From positions 20,398,462 to 20,462,461 of the forward strand of contig NC_034015.1 of the NCBI RefSeq assembly GCF_000346465.2: DNA of 64,000 nucleotides. The letters run 5' to 3'. Positions 1-11,400 of this stretch are shown here, piece after piece (within the stretch, counting starts at the first letter, position 1; each line of letters starts with the position of its first letter). Source of the DNA: Prunus persica (lineage: Eukaryota; Streptophyta; Magnoliopsida; Rosales; Rosaceae). Position numbers and translations under genes: made by a program. The notes under the pieces were generated by a model, which did not search any database, had not been told where the DNA came from, and was given only the letters and a program-made list of their open reading frames with translations.

Positions 1-352
1 ACGACTGTCTGGAATGCATGTATTGTAAACCTGTCCTGTCCTCCCCTTTCCTATCCTGTCCTTTCCTTTGAACATCTTGAGCATAAATTATACCCTAATG
101 GATGCTGTTCACTTTGAGAAAACTTTATTCTCCTAGGCTTTTTGAGCGTTTGAATTGCAATCTCTCACTGACACATCTAGAGTTGTAGCGGGAGGGAGGG
201 CTAGTTAAGGGCCAATAATAAAATAAACCATTTTTTTCTTGTAATATATTTTTTTCAATGTCTGGTACTGCTTTGGGAGATGATAGTCCTCCTAAATTGT
301 TCTTTGTTTCCCCGAAAACAAATGTTAACTGTCTCTCTTACATGTGATATAG

Positions 353-2403
353 CAAGGAAGAACTTATGAGGCTGAAGCTGAATTTGAGAGGCTCCTTGGT
401 GGATCACATGTCAAAACTGCAATGGCAGAATTAGCCAAGTCGGACAGGGGAGATGACACAGATACCGTAAGGCTTTCAGAGTTGCTGTACGGCCGCCATT
501 TTAGAGGTATACAATGCTTTCTGGTAATTCCTATGGGCTTTGCGCATATATAGGCTCCCCATCCATATGTGGTGTATTTATTTCCCCTTTCTGTGCTTTG
601 TTATTTACGTATTTGTTTTGCAGTTGTTTTTATTGGGTCAACCCTATTTGCTTTACAACAGCTATCTGGTATAAATGCTGTCTTTTACTTCTCCTCAACT
701 GTATTTAAAAGTGCCGGAGTACCATCAGGCCTTGCAAATGCCTTCATAGGAATTGCAAATTTGTCAGGTATACCTCGATTCTTAGTTGCATACTCACCTA
801 TCTAAAACTAGTGCATTCTGTCTCTTGACTGGATGGATTTTATAATTTTCAGGATCTATTGTTGCAATGGTTTTGATGGATAAAGTAGGAAGGAAGCTGC
901 TGCTTTTATGGAGCTTCTTTGGCATGGTAAATCGAAGTTGCAAATCTTTTTTCTTTTTGTTGAAGCTGCACTTTCATATAAAATGGAAAGACTAGTTAAA
1001 AATAACATAGGAAAAATCATTGTGATTCAAAGGAAAAGATGGAAGTGGGCTTTAATGTTGGAATGGTAAAAGAGTAATGTGATACTGCGATAGGACACTG
1101 GAAATCTCCATTTATCGTTTATCACTTAAATAGTAGCTCTCCAAATCTACCTCTAATATCATGCACGGCTCAACCAGTGGCCACTCAAAAACTTTTTGTC
1201 TATCCTTTCTGTTTTTGGTTTCAAAAACAAAATGAGCTAATGATCTTGCTAGGCTGACGATTATGTAATGCATTTTATCCACTCAGGCAATATCAATGTC
1301 TCTTCAAGTTGCTGCAGCAAGCTTTTATTCATCAGGCTCTGGATCACTGTACCTATCTGTTGGTGGAATGCTGATGTGAGTACTAATTTTGAACTTTACA
1401 TCTCGAAGACTAATCTTATGTTATATGACCATGGATGCAATGCAACCAGTAAGCGTAACTACATGAAAATTTTGCTCACGATATTGCCACTGATCAGTTC
1501 TTTTATTACTACTGTGCATGTGCTACAATGATGTTTGTGTGTCCTTAGCCTCTGTGAATGTGATGATATATGCTTGAATATATTCTTTGGTTTATTATGA
1601 TATTTTATGTATCTGAATACCTTTTGGAAAATTATAGCCCATGATTCAGCACCTTCTGATTTCATGGGACCCTTGTAATAAGCAGCAACTAAGATGAGTG
1701 AGTTGAATGTAGGAAAATGATGAATAATGAGGCAAAAATTAAAAAAATTCGAAGTTCTATTATCCAATCATTTACCCCAAAATCGGGCATGGATGGTAGA
1801 ACGCTATTAGTGCGTTTTGGAGAAACCGGGTAAAGATGTCTATAAATATGAAAAATTTGTGCAGGTTCGTCTTAACATTTGCTCTAGGAGCTGGTCCAGT
1901 TCCAGGTCTCCTTTTACCAGAAATATTCCCCAGCCGCATTAGGGCAAAAGCAATGGCTGTCTGTATGTCAGTGCATTGGGTAACTCTCTCTTTCTCCTTC
2001 TGAATAATTCCATGTCAACTTTTTTATTATGTCTCCTGCTGTTAAAGGCTTTTTGTTCGGGTGATCTGAGCATTGCTCGGGCAAGAGCTCCTAGTAGTTG
2101 TGGAGCTTTAGAAATCTACTAATTTTGTAAATCAGTTTCTTCCTCCATGTGGATTCTGAATTAAAAAACGGAATTCAATTATCTTATGGTTTCATTTATC
2201 CTGTGACGGGTGTTTTTCAGGTGATAAATTTCTTTGTGGGATTGCTATTCTTACAACTGTTGGAACAACTTGGCCCGCGGCTTCTGTATTCTATATTTGG
2301 CACCTTTTGCATGCTGGCTGTGGTTTTTGTGAAACGAAATGTGGTGGAAACAAAAGGAAAATCGCTCCAAGAAATTGAGATAGCGCTCCTTCCGCAAGAA
2401 TAG
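353..2403 (+). CDS. Plastidic glucose transporter-like sugar carrier (SGB1 / pGlcT type), 3' part
   Basis: Major facilitator superfamily sugar carrier, C-terminal 252 residues; the start lies left of the window. Exons in frame: 353-506, 624-767, 853-926, 1287-1375, 1865-1979, 2221-2403 (TAG). All junctions are GT-AG and their phases agree. Visible family marks are QQLSGINAVFYFSS after the central loop, DKVGRK between two membrane segments, and the sugar-porter signature region GPVPGLLLPEIFPSRIRAKA, followed by a tail ending in KGKSLQEIEIALLP. These match the Arabidopsis probable plastidic glucose transporters (At1g79820/SGB1, At1g67300) better than plasma-membrane STPs, which have a PET.G motif and a longer tail. 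Expected role is hexose movement across the plastid envelope or Golgi membrane; the targeting peptide is not in view. Positions 1-352 look like intron. The paralogue assignment is inference. Confidence 0.9.
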
Positions 2404-3051
2404 AGGTGCTTTTATAATACGTTAAAAGTGTTTGCTGTTGGAAGCCGACCAAGTTGCAAATGATAGCCAGAAAATGGTACAATTTGGGAAAAAGAGTACT
2501 TACCCTGGGAGGGTAAATTCTTGTCCGGTAAAATTTTGGTGATGGTGAACTTATAGAAATATATCCTTCAGGCGTTCAGTCATAAATCATAGGTATGCTA
2601 CAGAGGCCTAGTGTGAATTTGTAGGTATAGTTAAATGTATCATGTTTAATTCTCATATGATCAATTGCTCAAGCCAAACAGTTCTCTTGGAATGTTTACC
2701 AACAAAATTTCAATTGATGGTCCTCTTTATGCATTTACCATGTGTTTTTTCTATGCCCTCTATAAGTATCAAAGGAGAAAAAAACACACATCCGGTACAA
2801 GAGAAAGCATACGAAGGGACACTTCACACAAAGGTACAAAATTGTTTACAAAGAATTCTCTGCAGGACTAACTCAATCAAGAATAAATATTTTTTGATCA
2901 TGAGTAATATCACCACCAACTGTTCCATACCAATAACTTTAAAATCCTCCATCTATTTAGCCCAAGCATCTTTGCATGTCAAAGACAAAAGTGATCTTCT
3001 ACAAATGCGGCTATTCGGCATGGATAGCCTCAGCTACCTGCAGCACCTCTC
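2404..3051. other. Intergenic spacer, transporter 3' end to BAHD gene
   Basis: Holds the 3' UTR of the sugar carrier and the presumed promoter and leader of the acyltransferase. Open frames here are not supported: the long one running to 3262 overlaps the BAHD gene out of frame. No repeat or RNA gene recognised. Confidence 0.5.
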
Positions 3052-4443
3052 ATGGCTCCTCCGTGGGTTCAAGAGCTCCATTTCCCTCACCTCCACATCC
3101 CCATTACCATTGATCGTATGGTCCCAGTCATGCCCTCAGGGCCTGCTCCCACCGCTCCGGGCCAAAGTCTTTACCTTTCGAACCTCGATGATGTGGTTGG
3201 AGCCCGTGTTTTCACTCCCACAGTATACTTTTATGCCTCAGATAACTGGAGACCGGTTATGAAAACACTCCGTGATGCTCTTGCTAGTGTGTTGGTTCCT
3301 TATTACCCTTTATCGGGTAGGCTGAGAGAGACCAACAATGGAAAGCTAGAGGTGTTTTTCGGGCAAGACCAAGGAGCTCTCATGGTGGAGGCTCACTCTG
3401 AAATGTCCTTGTCCGATCTCGGAGACCTCAAAGTGCCAAACCCAGCATGGTCACCGTTGATTTTTAGGTTCCCAAATGAAGAGCCATACAAAGTGCTCGA
3501 CATGCCATTGGTGATAGCTCAGGTGACCCTTTTCAGCTGCGGTGGGTTTAGCCTCGGCCTGAGAATCTGCCACTGCATTGTTGATGGGCTTGGTGCTATG
3601 CAATTTCTCAGCTCATGGGCTGCCACAGCCAAAGCAGGTACACTGATCACAAACCCTAAGCCATGCTGGGACAGGGACTTTTTCAGGCCTCGCGATCCAC
3701 CGCTGGTGAAATTCCCACATATTGAGTTCATGAGAATCGAGGACGGGTCAAGCCTAACAATGAGCCTCTGGCAAACCAAAGCTGTTCAAAAATGCTACAG
3801 AATAAGCCGCGAGTTCCAGGCCTGGTTGAAAACTTTGGCTCAATCAGAAGATGATATGTCCAATATTACATGCAGCACATTTGATGCGATGGCTGCTCAT
3901 ATATGGAGATCATGGGTGAAAGCACTTGATGTAAAACCATTGAACTACGAGCTCAGGCTAACCTTCTCAGTCAATGCCCGCCAGAAGCTCAAAATCCCGC
4001 CATTGAAAGAAGGTTTTTATGGGAATGTGGTGTGCTTGGCTTGTGTCATAAGCACTGTGAGAAAGCTTGTGTATGGAAGGTTGCCGGACACGGCGCGGTT
4101 GGTTCGTGAAGCCCGGCTTGGCATCTCGGAAGAGTATCTGAGGTCTACGGTGGATTATGTTGAAGTGGACAGGCCAAGGAGGCTGGAGTTTGGAGGCAAA
4201 TTGACAATAACTCAATGGACTAGATTTTCAATATATGATTCTGCAGATTTTGGATGGGGCAGGCCAATGTATGCTGGCCCTATAGATCTCACTCCCACAC
4301 CGCAAGTTTGTGTTTTTCTGCCGGAAGCGGAGGCTGATCCTAGTGGGACAATGCTTGTGTGTATTTGCTTGCCGGAATCTGCCACAAAAAGCTTCACGGA
4401 CCTTTTGTCTCTTGCAGAGAACGGTGAACAAAGTGCTAGCTAA
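3052..4443 (+). CDS. BAHD acyltransferase (HXXXD type), intronless
   Basis: A 463-residue single-exon enzyme of the BAHD family, which moves an acyl group from an acyl-CoA to an alcohol or amine, normally in the cytosol. The catalytic HXXXD motif is HCIVD at residues 174-178, and the structural DFGWG motif is intact at 399-403. The N-terminal half carries the common PYYPLSGRL segment. Length is typical (430-470). I chose the start at 3052 because it gives a normal BAHD N-terminus; an upstream ATG at 3020 is in another frame. The sequence around the motif (FSLGLRICHCIVDGLGAMQFLS) resembles the clade containing Arabidopsis brassinosteroid-related acyltransferase BAT1/ABS1 (At4g31910), with hydroxycinnamoyl or fatty-alcohol transferases as alternatives. 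The substrate cannot be read from sequence. The frame has no break, so the gene looks functional. Confidence 0.93.
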   Translation: MAPPWVQELHFPHLHIPITIDRMVPVMPSGPAPTAPGQSLYLSNLDDVVGARVFTPTVYFYASDNWRPVMKTLRDALASVLVPYYPLSGRLRETNNGKLEVFFGQDQGALMVEAHSEMSLSDLGDLKVPNPAWSPLIFRFPNEEPYKVLDMPLVIAQVTLFSCGGFSLGLRICHCIVDGLGAMQFLSSWAATAKAGTLITNPKPCWDRDFFRPRDPPLVKFPHIEFMRIEDGSSLTMSLWQTKAVQKCYRISREFQAWLKTLAQSEDDMSNITCSTFDAMAAHIWRSWVKALDVKPLNYELRLTFSVNARQKLKIPPLKEGFYGNVVCLACVISTVRKLVYGRLPDTARLVREARLGISEEYLRSTVDYVEVDRPRRLEFGGKLTITQWTRFSIYDSADFGWGRPMYAGPIDLTPTPQVCVFLPEAEADPSGTMLVCICLPESATKSFTDLLSLAENGEQSAS

Positions 4444-6328
4444 ATGAAGCTACCACATTGTCATGATTTATGAGGCAGAAATTGATCATCAATTACTAGG
4501 GACAATTGAATCGCATTGTGTCCAACTATACACGAGCTACTTTTCGCGAAATTTTTTAAATTGTGACGGAAATTGTCACATGTTATTATTTATTAATCTA
4601 TTAATATTATAATACGAATACTTATTTATTAATATTATATTTTACGACATGAATTATTCATTATGTCTTATGATAAATATATGAATTAGTAACATTAGGT
4701 GATAATTAATGTTAACACAACTTTTTTAATTCAGACACTCTTAGTAATTTTTTAATTCAGATAGTTTCTTTCATTAAATAGGAAAAAAAATTGTATGTGC
4801 AAATCCGCTTCTTCAATTTCTGGGGTGAGAACCCAAAAGAAAAGGAGACAGAGAAAAATAAAATTGGGTTTTGTTCGGCTCATATTCAGCAATGAGCCCA
4901 TTCGTTGTTGCGCCTTGGACTTTTGAATTGGCCCATTTAGTTGGACTCAAGGATCAACCTACGGGCAAGTTCTATTTGACAATTTTAAATATTTGTTAAC
5001 ATTAGAGTTTCATTTTATTTGTTGTTTTTAGGAGGGTATTCTCACACACACTGCCAAATGTGCCATGAGCTTTAGTTTTATTCTATTTCTTTTCCTAGAT
5101 TTTCTCAGCAAGCAAACATGAGGTTTGTTCATCTTTACATTTCTATGCTTTTTTCTTACGAATCTTGATTATGTTATGTTGCGCTCTATGCTACGCAAAG
5201 TTTCTTTTATTTTCTCTCACTTTCTGTTTGGTCACTAATGTCTATCAACCACGCGGAACACATGTATCCCTTTGATTATGGAGTTTTTCATTGCATGGCA
5301 AAGTTATTCGAGATTTTCATGCTTTTTCTTTATGTGTGTGCGCTTTTCTTTTTTTCTTTCTAGACAACCAAACGCCTTTAATTTTGTCGACACAGAAAGG
5401 GTGAAATCACAAGTATTTTCTGGTAATTATTTATTAGTATGAGTGGGAACCCATTAAGGCACAAGGAGATGTTGTACCTCCTTTCGCCGGAAAAACCATT
5501 GTAAGTGCTTCAAATTGCCCATTTGCTCAGCTGATGTACAGATTATCTTATTTCCATTTTCAATATTTAAATAAATGTCTTTGTTCTTTTACTTTCATTT
5601 ATTTTTATAGTACTCCGTTTACTTAAGTTTACAATGTAAATAAGGAAGTACCCCCAATTTGTATTCAAATAAAAATACTAGAAAATCAAATTCCCACCAA
5701 ATCAAAATATGAAAAATCGGTTTTAGTGCAAGATACGATTTAGGCTAAAAATGATGGCTTATTAAGTCAATATATACTTCATACTAAAATCCCATAAAAT
5801 CAAGTTTTCTTATTTAATATGTAAGGAATAAAAGCCACCAAAAATTATCTTGAGAAAATGATTATTCCGAAAAACCATTTTTCATATTTAGTCAATATTT
5901 TTACATAAAACAATTATGATATGAATGCATGAAGGGACCTAAAGTCAATCTAGGTAAAAAACTTTAGATGTTTAATCCACAAAAAGTTTTTAGCCTTTCA
6001 AAATTGCACATCCGCTAAAAAATTCCTAGGCCCGCCAGTTTTTAGCCTTTCTTGCTGTCTATAATCTGTATGAATGTAGGCCTGTGAGATACCTTGCTTG
6101 GATCACCAGTCTTCTAAAGAAAAATAAATTGAAAGCTATACGCTGCTGCTTATATATTTCTAATAAAAGTAGGCACCAATCATATTTTTTTAGAAATATA
6201 TTTCCAAATTGAGCAATAATTACGATTCATCTATTCCTATTGAAGGCAAGTCCATTTTCTCAAGATTGCTCTTCTAGTTTTTCTGGCCGGGCTTAATTTT
6301 GCTTCCCTTTAATGCAGGAATTAAGAAA
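4444..6328. other. AT-rich intergenic DNA with probable untranslated leader at its end
   Basis: No coding region recognised. It is AT-rich with short homopolymers. Near the right end the sequence TTAATGCAG at 6309-6317 looks like a splice acceptor directly before the CID start codon, so an untranslated first exon probably lies somewhere upstream in this stretch; I cannot place its donor. Confidence 0.4.
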
Positions 6329-7188
6329 ATGAATTCAACCATGTCATCTTTGAATCCCCATGCAGCATCATACATACCACTGAACAAGAAAGAAGAGGAG
6401 GCTAACCATGAAACTGCTCTGTTCAATTCTCCTTCTGAAGGCCACAACGGGACGGCACAGTTCTATTTCGAAGGCGGTGATGCTTCTTCTGACTTTAGCA
6501 TCCATGACATTGAGGCTCTTGTCATTGACAATGGTCTGGAAAAGAGTGGTTTACAGCAGAAGATCAGCAACCAGGCTGAAGTGCAGTACATAGATGAAGA
6601 TTCTGAGATACATCTGGCTTATCTGTCATTCATGTTTCCAAACATATCAGAACATTGCCTTGCTCATGTTCACTCTGCTAATGATGATGACTTGGAAGCC
6701 TCGATCAACATGCTGTATGACCTGGAGGTATTGACTCTCCTGCTTCAATTTTTTTTTTTACATTGTCTTGTAGTAATTACCACTAATGTTTCTGATTGTG
6801 TGATGATTCTGGTAACTTTGCTTGTTATCAGCTGCTTTAATAAATTGCTAGGATGATAATTACTATTGCCACCCTTCTTCCAAGATTTCTCTTGTCAGTC
6901 TTGAAGGAGGCATTGTGTGCTTCTTGCACAACTTGAATTGTTAGGCTAAATACGGCAAAATGTTTTGTTATTAGTCAACTATTATGTCCAAGTTGTAGGT
7001 TTCTATTTACTCCCCCCCCCTCTTTTATGATATGGTATCAGAATTTTGATTAACATTTACTTCTTTTCTGACTGTCACAATTTATGCAGTGCTTCCCTGT
7101 TGCTGCTTCTAAATCTCTTCCAGTCAGCTCGGATACTACCGGTGATGATGATGCATCAGAACTTGAAGTTACGGAAAGAGAAAAGTAG
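6329..7188 (+). CDS. PAM2/CUE-domain protein, CID5/CID6-like (PABP-interacting)
   Basis: Two coding exons, 6329-6727 and 7090-7188 (TAG), phase 0 junction, 165 aa. Residues about 6-19 form a PAM2 motif (SSLNPHAASYIPLNK), the peptide that binds the MLLE domain of poly(A)-binding protein. Residues about 93-130 (LAYLSFMFPNISEHCLAHVHSAN and on) form a CUE-like ubiquitin-binding helix bundle. PAM2 followed by CUE is the layout of Arabidopsis CID5 (IPD1) and CID6. The start at 6329 is used because upstream in-frame sequence crosses a likely 3' splice site at 6317. Expected role is in mRNA translation or turnover with PABP; CID5/IPD1 affects ploidy in dark-grown seedlings. The acidic tail (residues 151-165) has no known domain. 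Confidence 0.88.
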
Positions 7189-8429
7189 AGAGAGAGAGAA
7201 GAGAGCATGGTGGGTTTCTGTGGATGTTTTGTTGTAAGAAGTAGGAGGGTCCCTTGATGATGAGTTTCTTTTGTACAATGTTTACTCTGTGTAGTTGCTT
7301 CTTTTACACACAAAAAAACAAAAAACCATAATTGCTCATTACAATGAAGAGTACAAATTTGTTACTGTTGTTCTCGACTTAGTTGCTTTAATTAATTTGA
7401 GTCGGGCAATACTATTTTTAATTTGTGTCGGTCATATGAAGTTATTCAAATAATTAGGTTTTTGGGTGGCCATCCATCCCAAAACCTTTCCCCATCATTA
7501 GAAATCGAAAAAATGGATTATCACAATCAAGGCCAATTATCTTCACCAATCACCCCTGGTAATTATAAAGGATGAAAATGTGGTCTTTGTGAGCTGGTAA
7601 TTTTTTTTATTTTTATAATAAAATAAATTGGTAAGACGTAGAAGTGAGTTAGACCCGTTAATCAAGACAATAAATCCCTATTTTGCACTAAAATTTGAGT
7701 CATGCCTTTGCACTAAAAGTTTGAGTCCTCCTTACATTAATTTGAAGTAGTATATCGCTTTGGATGGTAACTCGTCAACAAATTTTCCAACAAAATTAGA
7801 AAGGAAGAGAAAAGAGAAGAAACGGAGAATACAAAAAGCGGTTGATCTAGTAGCACGCTTTTTACCGCCACGTCATCGCAAATAGGTCACAGTGAGGTGA
7901 CGGTATCTTCCGCAGAATGTGTCAAGGCCAAGGAGAATGATGTAGCTTTTAGCGAAGCACAGTATTATGAGTCGTGACACAGCGAAGCACAGCTTTTCTT
8001 CTCCCCAGCTGTCTTCCCTTTCTATCTCTCAAGAACTCTGAAAAATTAATCTTTTAATAAGAATCTTGTTCATTTCAATTCCAATTCTTGGACGCAATTT
8101 GCAGACAGCCGATCAGGATCGCAAATTCCATTCAAAGCCTCAAATTTTTATCTCAGATGATTCAATTAGGTTCAGTTAGGGCTTAATCGATCGAAACTGG
8201 AAGCTGTGGCAGAACGCGTAAATAACCGTCAGAGCTGGGGGCGAATCAGTCTCGGTCTCAGGCGGCGGCCTCTGCGCCACCACCGGCTCAAGCCGGCTCG
8301 GGACTCTGGTTCTTTCTCCGCCACAACAATGCGCCTCGCACTCACACCCTCCACTACCTCCCACACGTAGAATCCGTGAGCCGCCACACATCTGATCAAA
8401 ACCGCTCAGCCGCGCCCATACCTAGAGCC
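7189..8429. other. Spacer and 5' leader between CID-like gene and GRV2
   Basis: Contains the CID 3' UTR and the GRV2 promoter and leader. The GC content rises sharply from about 8200, as in many plant first exons. A frame opening with GTG at 8376 simply extends GRV2 upstream and lacks an ATG, so it is treated as leader. No repeat worth naming. Confidence 0.4.
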
Positions 8430-11400
8430 ATGGACAGCTCCAATAAATCTTCTTCCCGTTCTACCCCTACCCCTGTCGAAGAGCCCGAGTACCTCGCTCG
8501 CTACTTGGTTGTCAAGCACTCATGGCGTGGCCGATACAAGCGAATTCTCTGCCTTTCGAATGTCACCATAACCACCTTGGACCCTGCGACGCTTTCCGTC
8601 ACCAATTCCTACGAGGTCGCCTCCGATTTTGACTCCGCCGCGCCTATCATCGGCCGCGACGAGAACTCAAATGAGTTCAATTTGAGTGTTCGGACCGACG
8701 GCCGTGGAAAATTCAAGGGCATTAAGTTCTCATCGAGGTATAGAGCGAGTATATTGACCGAGTTGCATAGAATTAGGGGGAATCGGTTGGGCGCCGTCGC
8801 CGAATTTCCGGTGCTTCATCTACGGAGACGAAATGCCGAGTGGGTCACTTTTGTAAGTTGCCTCTCTTGCAATGCTTCTTGGTGATTGTGCAATGTCGTT
8901 CTTTTACTGCACTAGTTTGATAAATTTGTTAGTAGAAGATTCTGTATGGCAATTGATAAATTTGTTAGTAGAAGATTCAATGGCTACTAATATGATTGCT
9001 TCAACTCTTCCAATGGGGGTATTGTTAGCAATGAGCAAGTTTTCCTTGGAAGAGTGGATCTTAAGTGAAAATTATGCTTCTTTGCCAAATAGTTTTACTA
9101 TAGAAAATATGGAAACGGGGTTACTTTTCATGGTGGTTATTACTTGGATCTTTAGTGAAAATTATGTTCATTTGCCAAATAGTTTACCTTTGACACTGTT
9201 TGAGTCACTCTAGATGCATGCATGTCACTCGTCAGTATATGACCGTTTTGTAATATTTACTAAACTGGTATGTTTATTTGATTGGCTAGCAATGGGAAAT
9301 GACATGTTTACTTTGCTCTTTATAACTTTTAAACTGATTTTCTGTAACAATTGATGGCTTGGGCAGAAATTGAAAGTTACTTATGTTGGGGTTGAACTGA
9401 TTGATTTAAAAAGTGGAGACCTTCGCTGGTGCTTGGATTTCAGAGATTTCGATTCTCCTGCCATTGTTTTTCTTTCTGATGCTTATGGGAAGAAAGGTAG
9501 TGAACATGGAGGTTTTGTTCTTTGTCCTTTATATGGAAGAAAATCTAAAGCTTTTCAAGCTGCTTCTGGATCCACAAATTCCGCCATAATTGCAAATTTG
9601 GTATGTCTGACCTTGAACTGTTGAAATTTTAACTTTTTTAGAATTTCATGTAAATGATATTTCTGTGAGATTAATTTTACGTCTGAAGTGCCCCCCATGC
9701 AAAAACCCTCCTATGGGACTCTTTTGAATACGCCTCTTGGATTAGCACTCATGTTATAAAACATTGTAATGCAGACGAAAACAGCAAAGTCTATGGTTGG
9801 GGTGTCACTAACTGTGGAAACTTCTCAATCTCTCACGATAGCGGAGTATATAAAGCGAAGGGGTAGTTCATTCTGAACACTTTTTAGTGGTCTCTATGTA
9901 GTAATTATCTTCTTTATTTGTTATTTTTGTGTTCTGATGACTTTGTCTATTGGCAAATTCCACGAATGCTAACAAATTTAGCTATTCATTTATCATTTTT
10001 TCTGGATAATGCAGCAAAAGAGGCAGTTGGAGCAGAAGAAACTCCATGTGGAGGTTGGTCTGTGACAAGGTTGCGCTCTGCTGCTCGTGGAACTCTAAAT
10101 GTTCCAGGATTAAGTTTGAGCGTTGGCCCAAAAGGTGGACTTGGAGAGAATGGTGATGCTGTATCTCGCCAACTGATTCTGACAAAAGCTTCACTTGTTG
10201 AAAGACGCCCAGAGAACTATGAAGTAAGCTGATGAATTTACTAGAGCACACTTGTAGACTTTATGTTGATGCCATGAAGTTCAGTGCACTAGTCTTGAAT
10301 TAAGCTCCTTTATGACAAAGATGCCTAATTTTAAGCATTCATGCCACCTCCCCCGGAATCAATTACAAAACAAGTGCTACCTTTCAGATTGAATAAACTA
10401 TTATGAAAGAGAGATGTTCTTGCTCGGTGCGTAAATCTAACTATGCTCATATGGTTAGTTATCTACGTATATATGGGTAATGCATGCATTTAATATACAT
10501 ATAACAGATTTAAGTCCCAACAAATGAAATGTTAAATTTTCCCCAAACTCTTTTATGGGTTTTACTTCTGTATAGATTCAAGTGTATGTTTTATGGAATA
10601 ATATCAAATGTTGAGAATAGTCACTAGATGTGTGCAGGCTGTTACTGTTCGACCTTTATCTGCAGTAAATGCTCTTGTTCGATTTGCTGAGGAGCCCCAA
10701 ATGTTTGCAATTGAGTTCAATGATGGGTGCCCCATCCATGTGAGCGTTTGTTACCCTTGTTTTGTGTTCCTGATTTATTGCAGGGTTATGTTTCTGATGT
10801 TTATGATGTATTGTAGGTTTATGCAAGCACGTCCCGTGATAGCTTACTTGCAGCAGTTCGTGATGTGTTGCAAACAGAAGTAGGTAGATGTGTTCTTTTG
10901 AAGAAATTGACAGGGTTTAATATCATGATTGCACTTTCATGGGGTTTGGTTGACCTCTAGGTTTAATTTGTGCAGGGTCAATGTGCAGTGACTGTGTTAC
11001 CAAGACTGACAATGCCAGGCCATCCTATTGATCCACCTTGTGGGAGAGTCCATTTACAATCTGGACTTCAACGGCCTATTGCAGATGTGGAGAGTGCATC
11101 CATGCATTTGAAACACTTAGCAGCAGCTGCCAAAGATGCAGTTTCCGAAGGTGGTTCCATTCCTGGATCAAGAGCTAAGCTATGGCGTAGAATAAGAGAG
11201 TTCAATGCATGTATTCCATATAGTGGAGTTCCTCCTAACATAGAAGTACCTGAGGTGACTTTGATGGCTTTAATAACAATGCTTCCAGCTACACCGAATC
11301 TTCCTCCAGAGTCACCTCCCTTACCTCCCCCTTCACCTAAAGCAGCTGCAACGGTGATGGGTTTTATTGCATGTTTACGTAGATTACTAGCTTCAAGAAC

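Noticed and set aside
2642..3262. 206-codon plus-strand frame before and over the BAHD gene
   Set aside because: It overlaps the start of the clear BAHD frame in another phase and shows no family sequence.
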